Below are positions 36,905-47,986 of a stretch of 64,000 nt of DNA, piece by piece. The notes beneath the pieces are model-generated. The model worked only from the letters and a program-made list of their open reading frames with translations. It searched no databases and had not been told where the DNA came from. The position numbers were made by a program, and so were the translations under genes. This stretch comes from Sequoia sempervirens (Eukaryota; Streptophyta; Pinopsida; Cupressales; Cupressaceae): NCBI GenBank assembly GCA_007258455.2, contig VDFB02252616.1:119324552-119388551 (forward strand), given 5' to 3'. Position 1 is the stretch's first letter. Every line of letters starts with the position of its first letter.

Positions 36905-37004
36905 NNNNNNNNNNNNNNNNNNNNNNNNNNNNNNNNNNNNNNNNNNNNNNNNNNNNNNNNNNNNNNNNNNNNNNNNNNNNNNNNNNNNNNNNNNNNNNNN
37001 NNNN
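36905..37004. other. Assembly gap (100 N)
   Basis: Exactly 100 N, the usual placeholder for a gap of unknown size. Frames crossing it are not real. Confidence 0.99.
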
Positions 37005-37139
37005 ATTTTCATAAGCCCTTTTTTTCTCCCTTTGAGATAGGTCCTTCAATTAAAGAGATTATTCTTTCTTATTATCTTCTTGTTCTTTATTTTCTTCTTC
37101 CATCATAATTTAGTATTTTCTATTTTTTTAATTCTAGAG

Positions 37140-38160
37140 TTTCTTATATATTCCTCTTCTTCACTTTTGCAATTTCAGATAATAATTCATCCACCCTCTA
37201 TTTGGAATGAAGCTCCATACCTTGTAATTTTTTTAACCTTGATATTTGTCCTCCTAATATATTTTTAACAATTTCTATTTGACCTTAATTTCTAATCTTT
37301 TATTCTAGTTTCACTACTTCTTCCCTATATTTATTGCTAACTACTCTAAGAATCTCTTAATGATTGTGTCTAGTATATTTGAGGAGGCCAAAAGATAATT
37401 TTGGATTGCTTGTTCAATGAATTTATAATTAGTTGTACCCACCTACAGATATATTTGTGTCATTTTCTATAACATACCTTGAGTGAATAGTGACTTGATA
37501 AGAATGGTAACATCTAATAATTCCTCATGCAATTCCTCCCTTAGCTCTTGTGAAGCTTCTAGTATCTCTGTGGATTTTTTAATTTTCTTGAGGTGGGCTT
37601 CTTATTTTTATATTTGTTCTTCTTGTCCTTTCATTTCTTCTTCTAACAAAGTTTAGTATACTCTCTTTGTTACTTCTAAGGTTCTTATCTAATCCTCTCC
37701 TTTAATTTTGTAGTTTGAGATAACAATTCATACACACACTATTTGGAATGAAGCTTCATATCTCGTAGTTGTGTTAACCTTGTTATTTTTCCTTCTAATA
37801 ACTTTGTAACCATTGATATTAGATTATTCTTTCTAACATTTTCTTCTTTTTTCACTCTTTCATACCTTATATTTCTAAGAGATATTACTAACTACCCCAA
37901 GAATATCTCAATGATTGTGTCTAGTGTGTTTGAGGAGGTCAAATGGTAATTTAATATTGTTTGTTCAATGAACTTCTAATTAGTTGTACCCACATAAAAA
38001 TAAATTTACACCATTTTCTAGAGCATCCATTGAGTAAATAGCAACTCTCTAAGCATGATCGCATGCATTAAGCCCTCTTGTAATTATTCATCTAGATCTT
38101 GTGAAGCTTATGGTATCTCTTTTGTGGATTTTTAATTCTTAGTGAGGTGGACTTATTCTT
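37140..38160 (-). repeat. Diverged tandem duplication of about 540 bp with coding-like minus strand
   Basis: Two blocks (about 37140-37690 and 37690-38160) share phrases such as TATTTGGAATGAAGC (37199, 37740), AATGATTGTGTCTAGT (37358, 37910) and TAATTAGTTGTACCCAC (37425, 37978). On the minus strand block 1 reads helical stretches such as EILEASQELREELHEELLDV and TTNYKFIEQAIQNYLLASSN before stops. The family is unknown; it might be the cargo or gag of an old LTR element. Confidence 0.55.
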
Positions 38161-39540
38161 TTCCTATTTTTAATTTTTTTTATTCTTTCAATTCTATTTA
38201 TGATACAAAAATATACTTTATTTTTGTTGGTTTCTTTTATCTAGAAAATATTATCTCATTTTTTACACTTAACTATAGTAGTACTTGTGTATATCCTCTT
38301 GGGATGGTGACTTCTCTCTTTGTGTTGTTAGTTGTTGTTCCGATTGTGGTGTAGTTGAAAATTTTCTCATAGTGGAGTAGAGAAGATATTTATTCTATAG
38401 CTCTTCAACCCCTAACTCATGTTGTCCTTTGAAATCTCATTTTTAGAAACTAAAGGATTTGGTCATCGATATTCTTGATCTACTAATGTAGTTTTTCTCT
38501 ATTAGTTTATAATTTTTCTTCTACTTCCTTATTATGTGTATGTCCCAAAAAATTCTATCATAGGATCCTTGGGTAGAGAAAATATTGCTTGTGCACATGA
38601 ATCCACCATCTTATCAAAGCTCTCATATGAGAGTTCTTGTATCTAGGAAGTTATTGGTTATACTATCTCCATAAAAATATTATATTTATAAACCATGAAT
38701 GTGATTTCATTGACATACTTCCACACCATATTAGGGGATATCTAATCATTACTTTGTACCTCTTACTAGTAATATTTGAAAACCCCAATAGATTGAAATG
38801 TAGGAGGTAACATCTTTGAAATGCTTGACATATTTGTTGATTTGTGCCACAGTTGGTATCTTATTTTCATAATTTTTCTACCAATGATGGAAGAAGATTC
38901 ATAAAATAGAAGGTAAGACAAATTATTAAGATACCATACCAATTTTTTACCTAATATTCTTTTGGTACACTAAATATTCTTAAGAAAATCTCTCTCAAAA
39001 CCTCACACAAACTAATCTCTTTACCCTTAATGACCATCTAATGTGCAACAAGAATTTTTTTTGTGGAGATAGATTCTTCCTTATTTGTGTAATAAATATT
39101 GTAGGAAAATTCCATTATAGCATATAAAAATATGAATCATTCCATCATTTGCTTCTCTATCAATAGGTCTTGTTGTCACATAAAATTGCACCCAACTAAA
39201 TAAGAGTTCAGTGTTCTAATGACACAATGGAAAAAACCTCAAGGTATGGGACCTTGCACGAATGAGCTTGATTCTCTAGAGAAGGTTGGCTTCCTCTTCT
39301 AATCTAAGTGCAAATGTGTTGGTCTAACCCAACACATGAAAACCTGTCACTACTCTACTCTAATAACTCACAAGGAAATGGGATAGAAAGAGAACACAAA
39401 ATAAAATGAAGGTGATACACCAAGATGGAAATTTGGTCCTTATTTGCTTTAAGATTTCTCAATACATCACCAAATAAAATAAAACACACATTAAGATATG
39501 AAGGTAAGAATTTTTACTCAAGCATGCAAGAAAAAGTTGT
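38161..39540. other. Unassigned AT-rich sequence
   Basis: The minus strand around 38560-38880 has coding-like fragments (for example AQINKYVKHFKDVTSY) that I cannot place. It may be an extension of the element at 37140-38160. Confidence 0.35.
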
Positions 39541-41838
39541 GACAATAGCTAGATTTCATTAATATAAGGCATAAAGCCAAAATTTACAATGGTAGAATGT
39601 AGAGATACAATGTCTGCAAAAGAAAACTGTGACAGGAAACCAAAATAAGAACCCCTTAAAATAATGCAAGTGTTGCCTTTGTAGATCAAGCATTACTTGG
39701 ATGAATACAACTCAACCCTAACCCATCTAGGGTTAGCGGTTAAGAGATATGATTAAGGAAAGATTTTCTCATAAAATATATGCCAAAAAGAGAGCCTGAA
39801 GAAGCCAAGACCTACATGCCATACCCTTTCCATAAAGGCTCTAACAACATGAGAAAACATTCCATCATAATCTCCATGAATGTAGACCTAGGAGTCGTGA
39901 GAAATCCAAATCTAAATCATGTCTTGACAGGAGAACTCCTACCTGCAACACACAAAAGAATATTTGTGCCACCTTGACCATCAATGCGATATGGGAGAAG
40001 TGCCAAAAATTAATCTGAAGCTTATCATATTTGACTTGGTTGTTGAAAATGTAGTTTTTCCATTACTCCAGGTCCTCCCATGAACACATTGTGCTTAGCC
40101 GTTGGAGTTTGAAACTAGGTCATTCGATCATAGATGGACACCTAAGACCACAACCCCAATAGAAGATTAAAATGTACATATTTGATCATCATAAGATGCA
40201 TCATCAATGGCCATCACAAGCTCCCCACACATTGTACCCTTTCATGAACACGTGTCATCCTCCCGCATTCTCATAGTCATGTATTGGGAAATAGATCAAA
40301 GGTTGTGGGATTGTGTGGAAAGCCACCAAATGTTGCCACATGTTCAACCTATGCGCAGCTTAACCTCCAATGCACTCACCCATACTTAGGAAAATTTACC
40401 ATGTGTTTTAACCTTTTGTAATATGAGCGGCCATGATTATAATATCTGCAACACTGCTTTGCTAGAGAGTGGCCATGTGTTCTTAAATACACATTATTGA
40501 CCCTTCAATATGCCACTCCTTAATGAAATATTTAAGCCTTTATCTTTCTTTCCTCTGAAGAATGAGATTTTTCCACTTGGCATCATCCTACACCCCTGCA
40601 GTCAACCAAGTTCTTCAAATATATGGCCTACGAGATGGAAAAGAATGACGATGATTGTTCCACATGGCTCGATAAGGATCTTCAGGTCATGGGCCTGTCA
40701 CCATTGTTGCTTGAAAGCTTGTAGGGTCCACTAGACATGTGGCACCCTACCACATCCCCACACTTTCTTTTATGTGCTTATTTATTTCTTGCAAGTGAGT
40801 GGGGCTAATAAAAATTGAACACCTGTTAAGTGGGACTAGGCTGAGCTTTTCCTTTATGACATTTTAAAGCACGTTCTCTAAGTTTTCACTTAATTTAGGG
40901 CCATCACCTAGGTCAACTTATGACTTTTAAACTTAACCTATTTTAGACCTATGGCTTAAAGTATTGGACAATTTGATCGAGCATTGGGGTTGTAGCTTAC
41001 CACCTTCTATGAAAGCAAAGATAAAGAGGAATGAGAAACACCAAATGCCAAAGCCTGAAAACAAGTTATTAGGGATTGGAGTTTGGGGTTCGGGCTTACG
41101 ACTTACGACTTATCATTAATTGGTAAAGCATAAAGGTGAAGGCCAATCGTCAATGCCCAAAATTTCATTAGAGATCAAAGGTCAGGGTGTGGAAGGGAGG
41201 CTTACCACGTACGCAATTAAAGATAAGATATAAAGAGGATGCCCAATCCCTGATGTCCAAAAATTAGGTTAGGGGTTGAAAAGGTAGCTTACATCTTACC
41301 ATAAAGTGGTAGGAGGTAAAGGGAAAGGACAGATATTGATCCCAAACAAATCAACACAGTCAATTTTTTAAGAGATCGAAAATGGAGAGAAGGGAGGAAG
41401 AAGGGGATCGAGGGTGACAAAGGAGGGATGCAAGGAAGGAGGAAATTCAAGGCCTGACAAGCCAAAAGTATCATAATTAGCTAATTTTGGGAACCTTCAA
41501 GGAGAATTTATGCAAGATGGCCTATTTAGGATCTCTCAAATCGGTTATCAATGATGGGTCATCAAAGGGTGGCATGAAATGTCAACATTTTGGTGATTTT
41601 TGCAAGATGATTTCCTGATAATCATGGAATCCAAGGGGATTAATAGTCCATTGGGCATAGATTCATGAAGGGGATTTACAAAACTAAGCCTCCCAAGGGA
41701 AAAAAAAAAATATGTGCAAGCCTGCACTTGGAGAAAAGAATGGAAACTATAACATACATTCCCTTAAGGAGAATGCAGGGTGTGCAAAAGAACTTCATGA
41801 AAAACAAGATATTTGTAATACATGAAACAAAAAACTCA
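39541..41838 (-). repeat. Probable 3' untranslated region and LTR of the gypsy element
   Basis: This lies directly downstream (minus strand) of the gypsy integrase C-terminus, where the 3' LTR is expected. Base composition is more even than the flanking DNA and the small frames are not recognisable. I could not find matching LTR ends or a second copy, so the extent is inferred only from position. Confidence 0.35.
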
Positions 41839-44767
41839 TTATAAATCAGGTTTGAGATGAATCACATTGACTGAGATTGGAAGAACCTCACCATCCAACC
41901 TGGAAAGATGAAATGCATTGGCCTCCTTGTAGCTAGTGATAACATATGGACCACTCCAAATGACATCAAATTTAGAATGTCTTTTAGCTTTGGCTCTATA
42001 TACATCCCATTTCAACACTAGATATCCCTCTTGGAACATCTTGTGGACTAATTTTTTGTCAAAATTTCTTTTGACCTATGCTTGATGTGCCTCTATGACT
42101 TGCATAGATCTATTCCTTGTCTCCTCCAATTCCAAAATCTCAGCCAACCTTACTACCATAGCATCATTTTCTTCTAACTTCAACTGATGTTCCAACTCAA
42201 GGGAAGGAAACTCCAATGATAATGGTAACCTTTCCTACCTTCCATAAATTAGCATGAAAGGATAATTACTAATTGCTCTTTTAAACTAGCATGAAAGGAA
42301 AATTACTAATTGCTCTTTTAGGATTAATTATATCATCCCAAAGGGTTGTCTTTAGTTTTCTATGCCAGACTCTTTGATTGTATCAATGGTCCTCTTGATA
42401 ATGTTGATGATATTTTTATCTATTTAAGACTCAACCAAGCCATTACCTTGATGGTAATAATTATATGAGGTCTTCAAGTAAATGCCATGCCTAATTTCCT
42501 AATCAAGGATTTGAGCACTTGTAAAAGCCTTGGAAATATCCGAAATGATGGTGAAAGGAGTTCCAAACCTTGTAACAATTTCATCAAGGAATTCAAAAAT
42601 TTAATCATCAATGGAATCCTTCAAGGAAAATGCCTATGTCCACTTGGTGAAGTAGTTTTTGGCTATTAAAATACATTTATGACCAGCACTTGATGGTGGA
42701 TTTATCATACCAATAAAATCCAAACCCCATTGTGAAAATGGTTGATCAACTTGAATGGGATAAGAGGGAGGGTAGCCAACCTTTTCTTTCCAAAAAAGAA
42801 AGCACACTTTTTGCAATTTCTCACCCATTTGTAAGCATCATTGAACAAGGTTGGCCAATAATAACCAACCCTCATGATCTTTGTAGCAGTGGTCCTTTTA
42901 GAAAAAATGGATACCTAAAGGACCATCATGGAATTCTTCTAGAATTTTTCTAACCTGATCTGTCTCTATGTATCTTAATAGGAAACCACTAAAATCCTTT
43001 CTGAAAAAAGTATGACATCCACTATGAAATAGGGAATATATTGTAATATGAAGTGTCTTCTTCTAGTCTTATCTAGACCTAGAGGATACCTACCTTCCTA
43101 CAAAAAGGTAGTTATATCATTTATCTAGCTATTGTGGGAATCAATGTTGGTTGCTTGTTCTTGTAACACAAGGGTAGCCTCTACAAGATTCTCAAGTGTT
43201 GAGACAAGTTGCTCACACAAACCTTTGCCTCTCACTAGCATGGTGATTTTGATATCAACATCATACTCCACCACCTTGGTGATCCATCCAACCCTTTTTT
43301 CATTGATATCGCTGCTCAACAAGAACTCTTTAATGATAACTTGGGGCACCATTAGTTGTATCTTGTTCAACTATAAAACATGTGTCTGAATTTTTTCAAT
43401 GTTCTAACAAAAATAAGAGCTTTCTTTTCAACATAGTTGTATTTGACCTCATAATCTCTAATCCCTTCACTAAAGAATGTGATGTGTCGCTCCATATTTT
43501 CTTTATTTAGTAGGGTTAGAATAGTTGATACACTTGCTCCACCTTCAAAACTATAAATAATGAAATCCTTGGCATAACTAATATTGACAAGGGTAGGAGC
43601 CTAAGCAACTTCTTGTTTGATAGCCTCGAAGCTATCTTTACTTTCCTTGGTCCATTTGAAGACCATGTTTTTCTTAAGCATAGAGGTAAGAGGCTTTACC
43701 AAAGTAGCAAGATTTGGAGTGAACCTTGTCACAAAGTTAATTATGCCCAAGAAAATCTGTAATCCCTTCTTGTGATTAGGAAGTGGGATGGCCAAGATAT
43801 ATTTTACTCTTGTAGAAAAAATGACCAAGCCATCCTTTAAAACAATGTGTTCAAGAAGTTTTCCATGGTTAGTGGAAAAGACACATTTATTTGGATTTAG
43901 TGAATACCATTTTCCCTACATTTCTAAAATATCTATTCACGGTGACTAAAATGGTCTCTTGCATGTTTTGAAAACACTATGATATCATCCAAGTAGACCA
44001 AAAAAAACTATTTGAACACACCTTGAAATGTTGTATCCATGGCTCCTTAAAAAGTAGCACCTACATTGCTTAGACCGAAAGGCATTTTACAATAAGCATA
44101 GGTGCCCCACTTTGTAGTAAATTTTGTCTTGTGTTGATTAGATTCTTGGACCAAAATTTCATTATAACTTGAGTAACCATCCAAAAAATAAAACCTTTCT
44201 GACCCACGAAATCTTTGCAAAATCTACTCAATGGAGGGGAGGGGATAATGATCCTTTAGGGAAGATCTATTTAGATCCCTAAAATCTACACACCCTTATT
44301 TCCAAATTATTTTTCCTGATAGGCACTAAGTTTGCCACCCATGAAGAATGCTTGATAGAAAATATGATTCTAGCCTCAGAAAATTTGGCCAACTCTTTTC
44401 TCATCAAAGGCTCAATCTTAGGATTTATAGGCCTTTGTTTTTTCCTTATAGGTTTGACATCTAGATCTAATTCAATGGTATGTTGGGCAAGGCCTAGGTC
44501 AAAAACCTTTAGGTCTTCATAAGTCTAAGCAACTGCATCATTATATCTATTGTACAGATCTATGAAAACCTCATGTTCAATAGTAGAGCATACCTTTCCC
44601 AAGTTTAGAGACTTTCCCTTTGAAATCTCTATTGGGGTTTGTGCAAGATCATGGGGGTCCAAAAAGTGGCGATATGAAAAAAAAGTCATTTTTAACATGC
44701 CCAAAAACATGAAATTTGTCTTTGACTTTTTGTAGGACTGGGTGGAAAGTACATGCCGCCAAAGCAA
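41839..44767 (-). pseudogene. Ty3/gypsy pol remnant (RT-RNase H-integrase)
   Basis: Minus-strand order: RT approach (HEVFIDLYNRYNDAVA, 44572-44525); RT palm in broken frames with the active-site VYLDDI at 43999-43982; RT thumb (LQIFLGIINFVTRFTPNLA, 43760-43700); RNase H region (IIKEFLLSSDINEKRVGWIT, 43340-43280); integrase core opening (YPIQVDQPFSQWGLDFIGMI, 42770-42700) with its first catalytic Asp; and the integrase C-terminus (DVIWSGPYVITSYKEANAF, then HLKPDL, ending at 41839). The domain order RT-RNH-INT is gypsy. There are many stops and frame changes; gag, protease and the 5' LTR are not found. The right end stops near the 18-bp repeat at 44797. Confidence 0.85.
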
Positions 44768-44796
44768 ATACCAAACTGGAAAGAATATCTATTATG

Positions 44797-44904
44797 AACA
44801 GATATCCATTTCAAAACGGATATATATTTCAAAACGAATATTCATTTCAAAACAAATATCCATTTCGAAACAAATATATGTTTCTAAATGAATATCCATT
44901 TCTA
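44797..44904. repeat. 18-bp minisatellite, six units
   Basis: Six consecutive units on the theme AACAAATATCCATTTCAA. In one plus-strand frame it reads as a six-residue repeat (NxYPFQ). Units differ at a few positions. It lies between the gypsy remnant and the AT-only tract. Confidence 0.85.
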
Positions 44905-44944
44905 ATAGGTCAAATTTTTTATTTTCGTCGGGTCCGGGGCCAAC

Positions 44945-45600
44945 CAATATTTTTATTTAATATATTATTATAATTTTTTAAAATATTTATATTAATATTT
45001 TTAAATATATTTATCATTAGATATTAAATTATAATATATTATAATTATATATATTTATAATAATATTTTTTAATAATATGTTATATATATATATATTATA
45101 ATAATGTTTTTTTTTAAATTACTATTATAATTTTTTAATTTAATATTATATAATAATATATTATAATACTATATTATATTATAATATATTAAATTTATTA
45201 TATTATATGATTATATAATATTATATTATTATGTACTATTACATTATTATATAATATTATAAACTATTATGTAATATGATATTATTATATAATATTATAG
45301 ACTATTATGTAATATTATATTATTATACAATATTATATTATTATGTAATATTATATTATTATGTAATATATTATATTATTATATTATATATTAATATATA
45401 TTATAAATAATATAATAATATAATATAATATAATATATATATATAAAATAATATTATATATATTATAAATAATATATTTTATATTATATTTTATAATATA
45501 ATAATATATATTATATTATATTATATAATAATATATATTATATTATATTATATAATAATTATATTATATTATTATATAATTTAATATACATTATATAATA
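44945..45600. repeat. AT-only low-complexity tract
   Basis: More than 600 bp made almost wholly of A and T, with many ATTATA/TATAAT variants. It is the landing site of the LINE that follows. The exact length may be uncertain because such tracts assemble poorly. Confidence 0.9.
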
Positions 45601-45617
45601 ATATTATACCACCAATA

Positions 45618-47580
45618 ACTCTAACCTATTCCATATCATTACTTTATATTAATATATTTTTATTGCATTACTACTAGAGTGGAGATGGTTGCTAACGATC
45701 GGCTCTTGGCAGAAGTGGCTAGGGCTTCGCTTGAGCAGAGTTTTCTACAAGAGACATTGTTGGAGACACCTGAGGTTTCTACATCCACTGGCGTCAATGC
45801 TATTGGCACTGTAGGTCGAAGCAATCAAAGGAATGCAAGGATTTCACTAGAGAAATGGGGCAGAAACTCTGACGACAATGGAGGAAATGCAAGCTCTCAG
45901 CAGGGTGACGCCATTCAAAATGGTGAGAATGCAAAGCGGGTTCTTAAGATGCCAAGGCTAGAGGAAAACTCTTTTGGGCTCGATAAGGTTGTTATACTTC
46001 AGGGTAGAGGATTCAATGGGGGAAAAGGGGGGAACCCTGCTACACACCCTGCCTTTGATGCAATCACCTTAGAGTTAGACGGTGAGCTAGAGAAAGAAGT
46101 AGATGTCAATGAAAATTTTTTCTCTAGGTTGGGCCTGATTGGGAGATTCAGGGATTTCTGGCCATGCTTGCCTGATCTTCACTAGTGGATCTCCAACCAC
46201 TTGATGCCCCTATTGGATGGGTATGTTCAAATTTACCCTATGGAAAAAGGTTTTTTTATTTTTGTTTTTGAAAAAGAACAAGATAGAAATAAGATTCTCT
46301 ATGAGTATCACTGGGATTGGGAAGAAAAGCATGTACTGATGTTAAAGTCATGGCATCTGGATTTCAACCTAGCTACAAAAGTGTTTGAGATGGTTTCCCT
46401 TTGGGTGAGGCTTCCTAACCTCCCCCTACAGCTCTGGTTTGATGCATGCTTGGAGGCTATAGGGAAATCTTTAGGAACCTTCATAATGGTGGATGAGGGT
46501 TCCTCAAACCTTTTGCACTATAATTATGCCTGGACTTTGGTTGAAATGAAAATTTCCAAGGTTCCCCTGACGGAGATTAGATTAAAATCATCAAAGGGTT
46601 GTTGTGTGCAGCCCCTGGACTATGAAGGGGTCCCTTTTAGATGTAGAAAACATCATCAAATAGGGCACTTGGCAGCTGAATGTTCCAAACACATAAATAA
46701 CAATTCTCCTTCTTGGTGGAAAGATGTATCCTCCAAGCACTACATAGTGGAGAAATAGGAGAAGCAAGGGAATACCCAGCTGAAAAGCACAGTGGAGAAG
46801 AGTACAGAAACAAAGGAACCGATTCAGCCAGAGCAACAATTGTTGCAGGAGGAAAGTTGTGAGGAGCAGCAACAGTCTAAGGAGGCTTCCACTCAGGAAA
46901 GATGATTGGCTAAAAACAATGTTAATGTGGTCCTCAGTGGTAATGTCAAGGAGATGACCTATAAAAATGGGGCTGAAACCCCAGAATGTAGGGAAAAGAA
47001 AGGTGGAGCTAGACCCTAGAAGAACATTGCTGGAAAGTGGATGATTGTTGACCAATATCAACAAGTCAGCAGTCGAGAGGGAGTGTCGAGGAGCCCCTGG
47101 GATTTATCTCCCCAAAAGAAGGATGTTGGAAAGTAGGATACTAATGATTAGCATCAACAAGATGGTAGTGGTAATGCCACCTAGTAGAGCCCCTGAAATT
47201 TTTCTTTGGATTGGCAGAAGGAAGCTGCAAGGGTCAAGGAAGGATGGCATTCGGTTGTGGGAAAGAAAGAAAAGAAGGAGAAGAATAAATCCTTTGCTAT
47301 GGTCGTTCGATTTCATACTAAAGGCCATCCAAAATAAGTTTCGAAATTATGACCTATTAATGGGTTCTTTTGGAACTTAGTTTCTAGGCTTGGTAGTAAG
47401 CTATTATTAATAATTTTGTTTGGGATGGTTTAAAGTGGAGTTTGGGGATTATTCCTTGGTTTTTTTTTAAGGAACTAGTGGAGTTGGATAGGGAATGTAT
47501 TGGAATTTTTTTTGGTGTCTGCTATGTAACCTTTTTATGTCTTTCTTAATAAAATAAAATTTATCACTGATCAAAGAAAT
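45618..47580 (+). mobile_element. Internally deleted LINE with 17-bp target duplication
   Basis: An identical 17-bp sequence, ATATTATACCACCAATA, flanks the insert (45601-45617 and 47581-47597). The insert holds a LINE ORF1-type frame with DUF4283 and a zinc knuckle, then a T/G-rich stretch and a 3' end reading TAATAAAATAAAATTTATCA before the right duplication. No endonuclease or reverse transcriptase is present, although the 5' end and the 3' tail are. This is therefore an internal deletion derivative rather than the usual 5' truncation. Confidence 0.88.
45679..47335 (+). pseudogene. LINE ORF1 (DUF4283, CCHC-like knuckle)
   Basis: A single frame runs from ATG at 45679 through a TAG at 46183 and another stop at 46756, and onward in fragments. 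Residues 1-168 form a variable lead. From 46201 comes DUF4283 (MPLLDGYVQIYPMEKGFFIF, LKSWHLDF, VSLWVRLPNLPLQLW, IGKSLG), then a zinc knuckle FRCRKHHQIGHLAAEC, where one expected Cys is His (CRKH for CxxC). Later pieces (GKWMIVDQYQQVSSR, SPWDLSPQ) match the usual ORF1 tail. In plant LINEs ORF1 binds the element RNA; this copy is broken. Confidence 0.82.
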
Positions 47581-47597
47581 ATATTATACCACCAATA

Positions 47598-47986
47598 GTG
47601 ATATATCTTAAATTTCAAAAAACACCACTTTTTTAATATATGGTCGGGTCCTGAACCCGACCATATATTATAAAAACTACATAAAGGAAATAGATATTTG
47701 TTTCTTGTTTTATAAAATGAAAATCAAATACCTGAGAGCTTAGTTTTAGCAGAGTCTGCACGGGTTTTTAGCTTCTCAACTCAGATATCCATTTGTAGGT
47801 GCCTCTTCTTGCTCAATTCAATCAAATTTGATAGGTATTTTTGGATTTTTTATGTTTTTCTTCAATTTTTATTGGTTTTACATTATTTTTTTGTCAATTT
47901 TAGTGAAAATGGGATATTTGATAGGTTTTTTATAGCATTAAAATCATTGTTAATTTTGAAAATTTATATCAATTAATAGGCTTAAA
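47598..47986 (+). promoter_or_regulatory. Possible promoter, 5' leader and first intron of the plus-strand gene
   Basis: A TATAAAA box-like sequence lies at about 47711. A possible splice donor (GATAG|GTATTT) is near 47835 and a possible acceptor (TTAATAG|GCTTAAA) near 47980, just before the ATG at 47987. These are sequence look-alikes, not proof. Confidence 0.35.
47634..47670. repeat. Perfect 16-bp-stem hairpin
   Basis: TAATATATGGTCGGGT (47634-47649) and its exact reverse complement (47655-47670) surround a loop CCTGA. A related GTCGGGTCCGGGGCC occurs at 44930 on the far side of the AT tract and LINE. It may mark the end of a DNA element. Confidence 0.85.

Noticed and set aside
36741..37108. 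Reading frames spanning 36905-37004
   Set aside because: They cross 100 N bases, so the translations are artefacts.
39780..40734. Small plus-strand genes at 39780, 40207 and 40510
   Set aside because: Short frames without domains, inside the likely 3' LTR or UTR of a minus-strand gypsy element.
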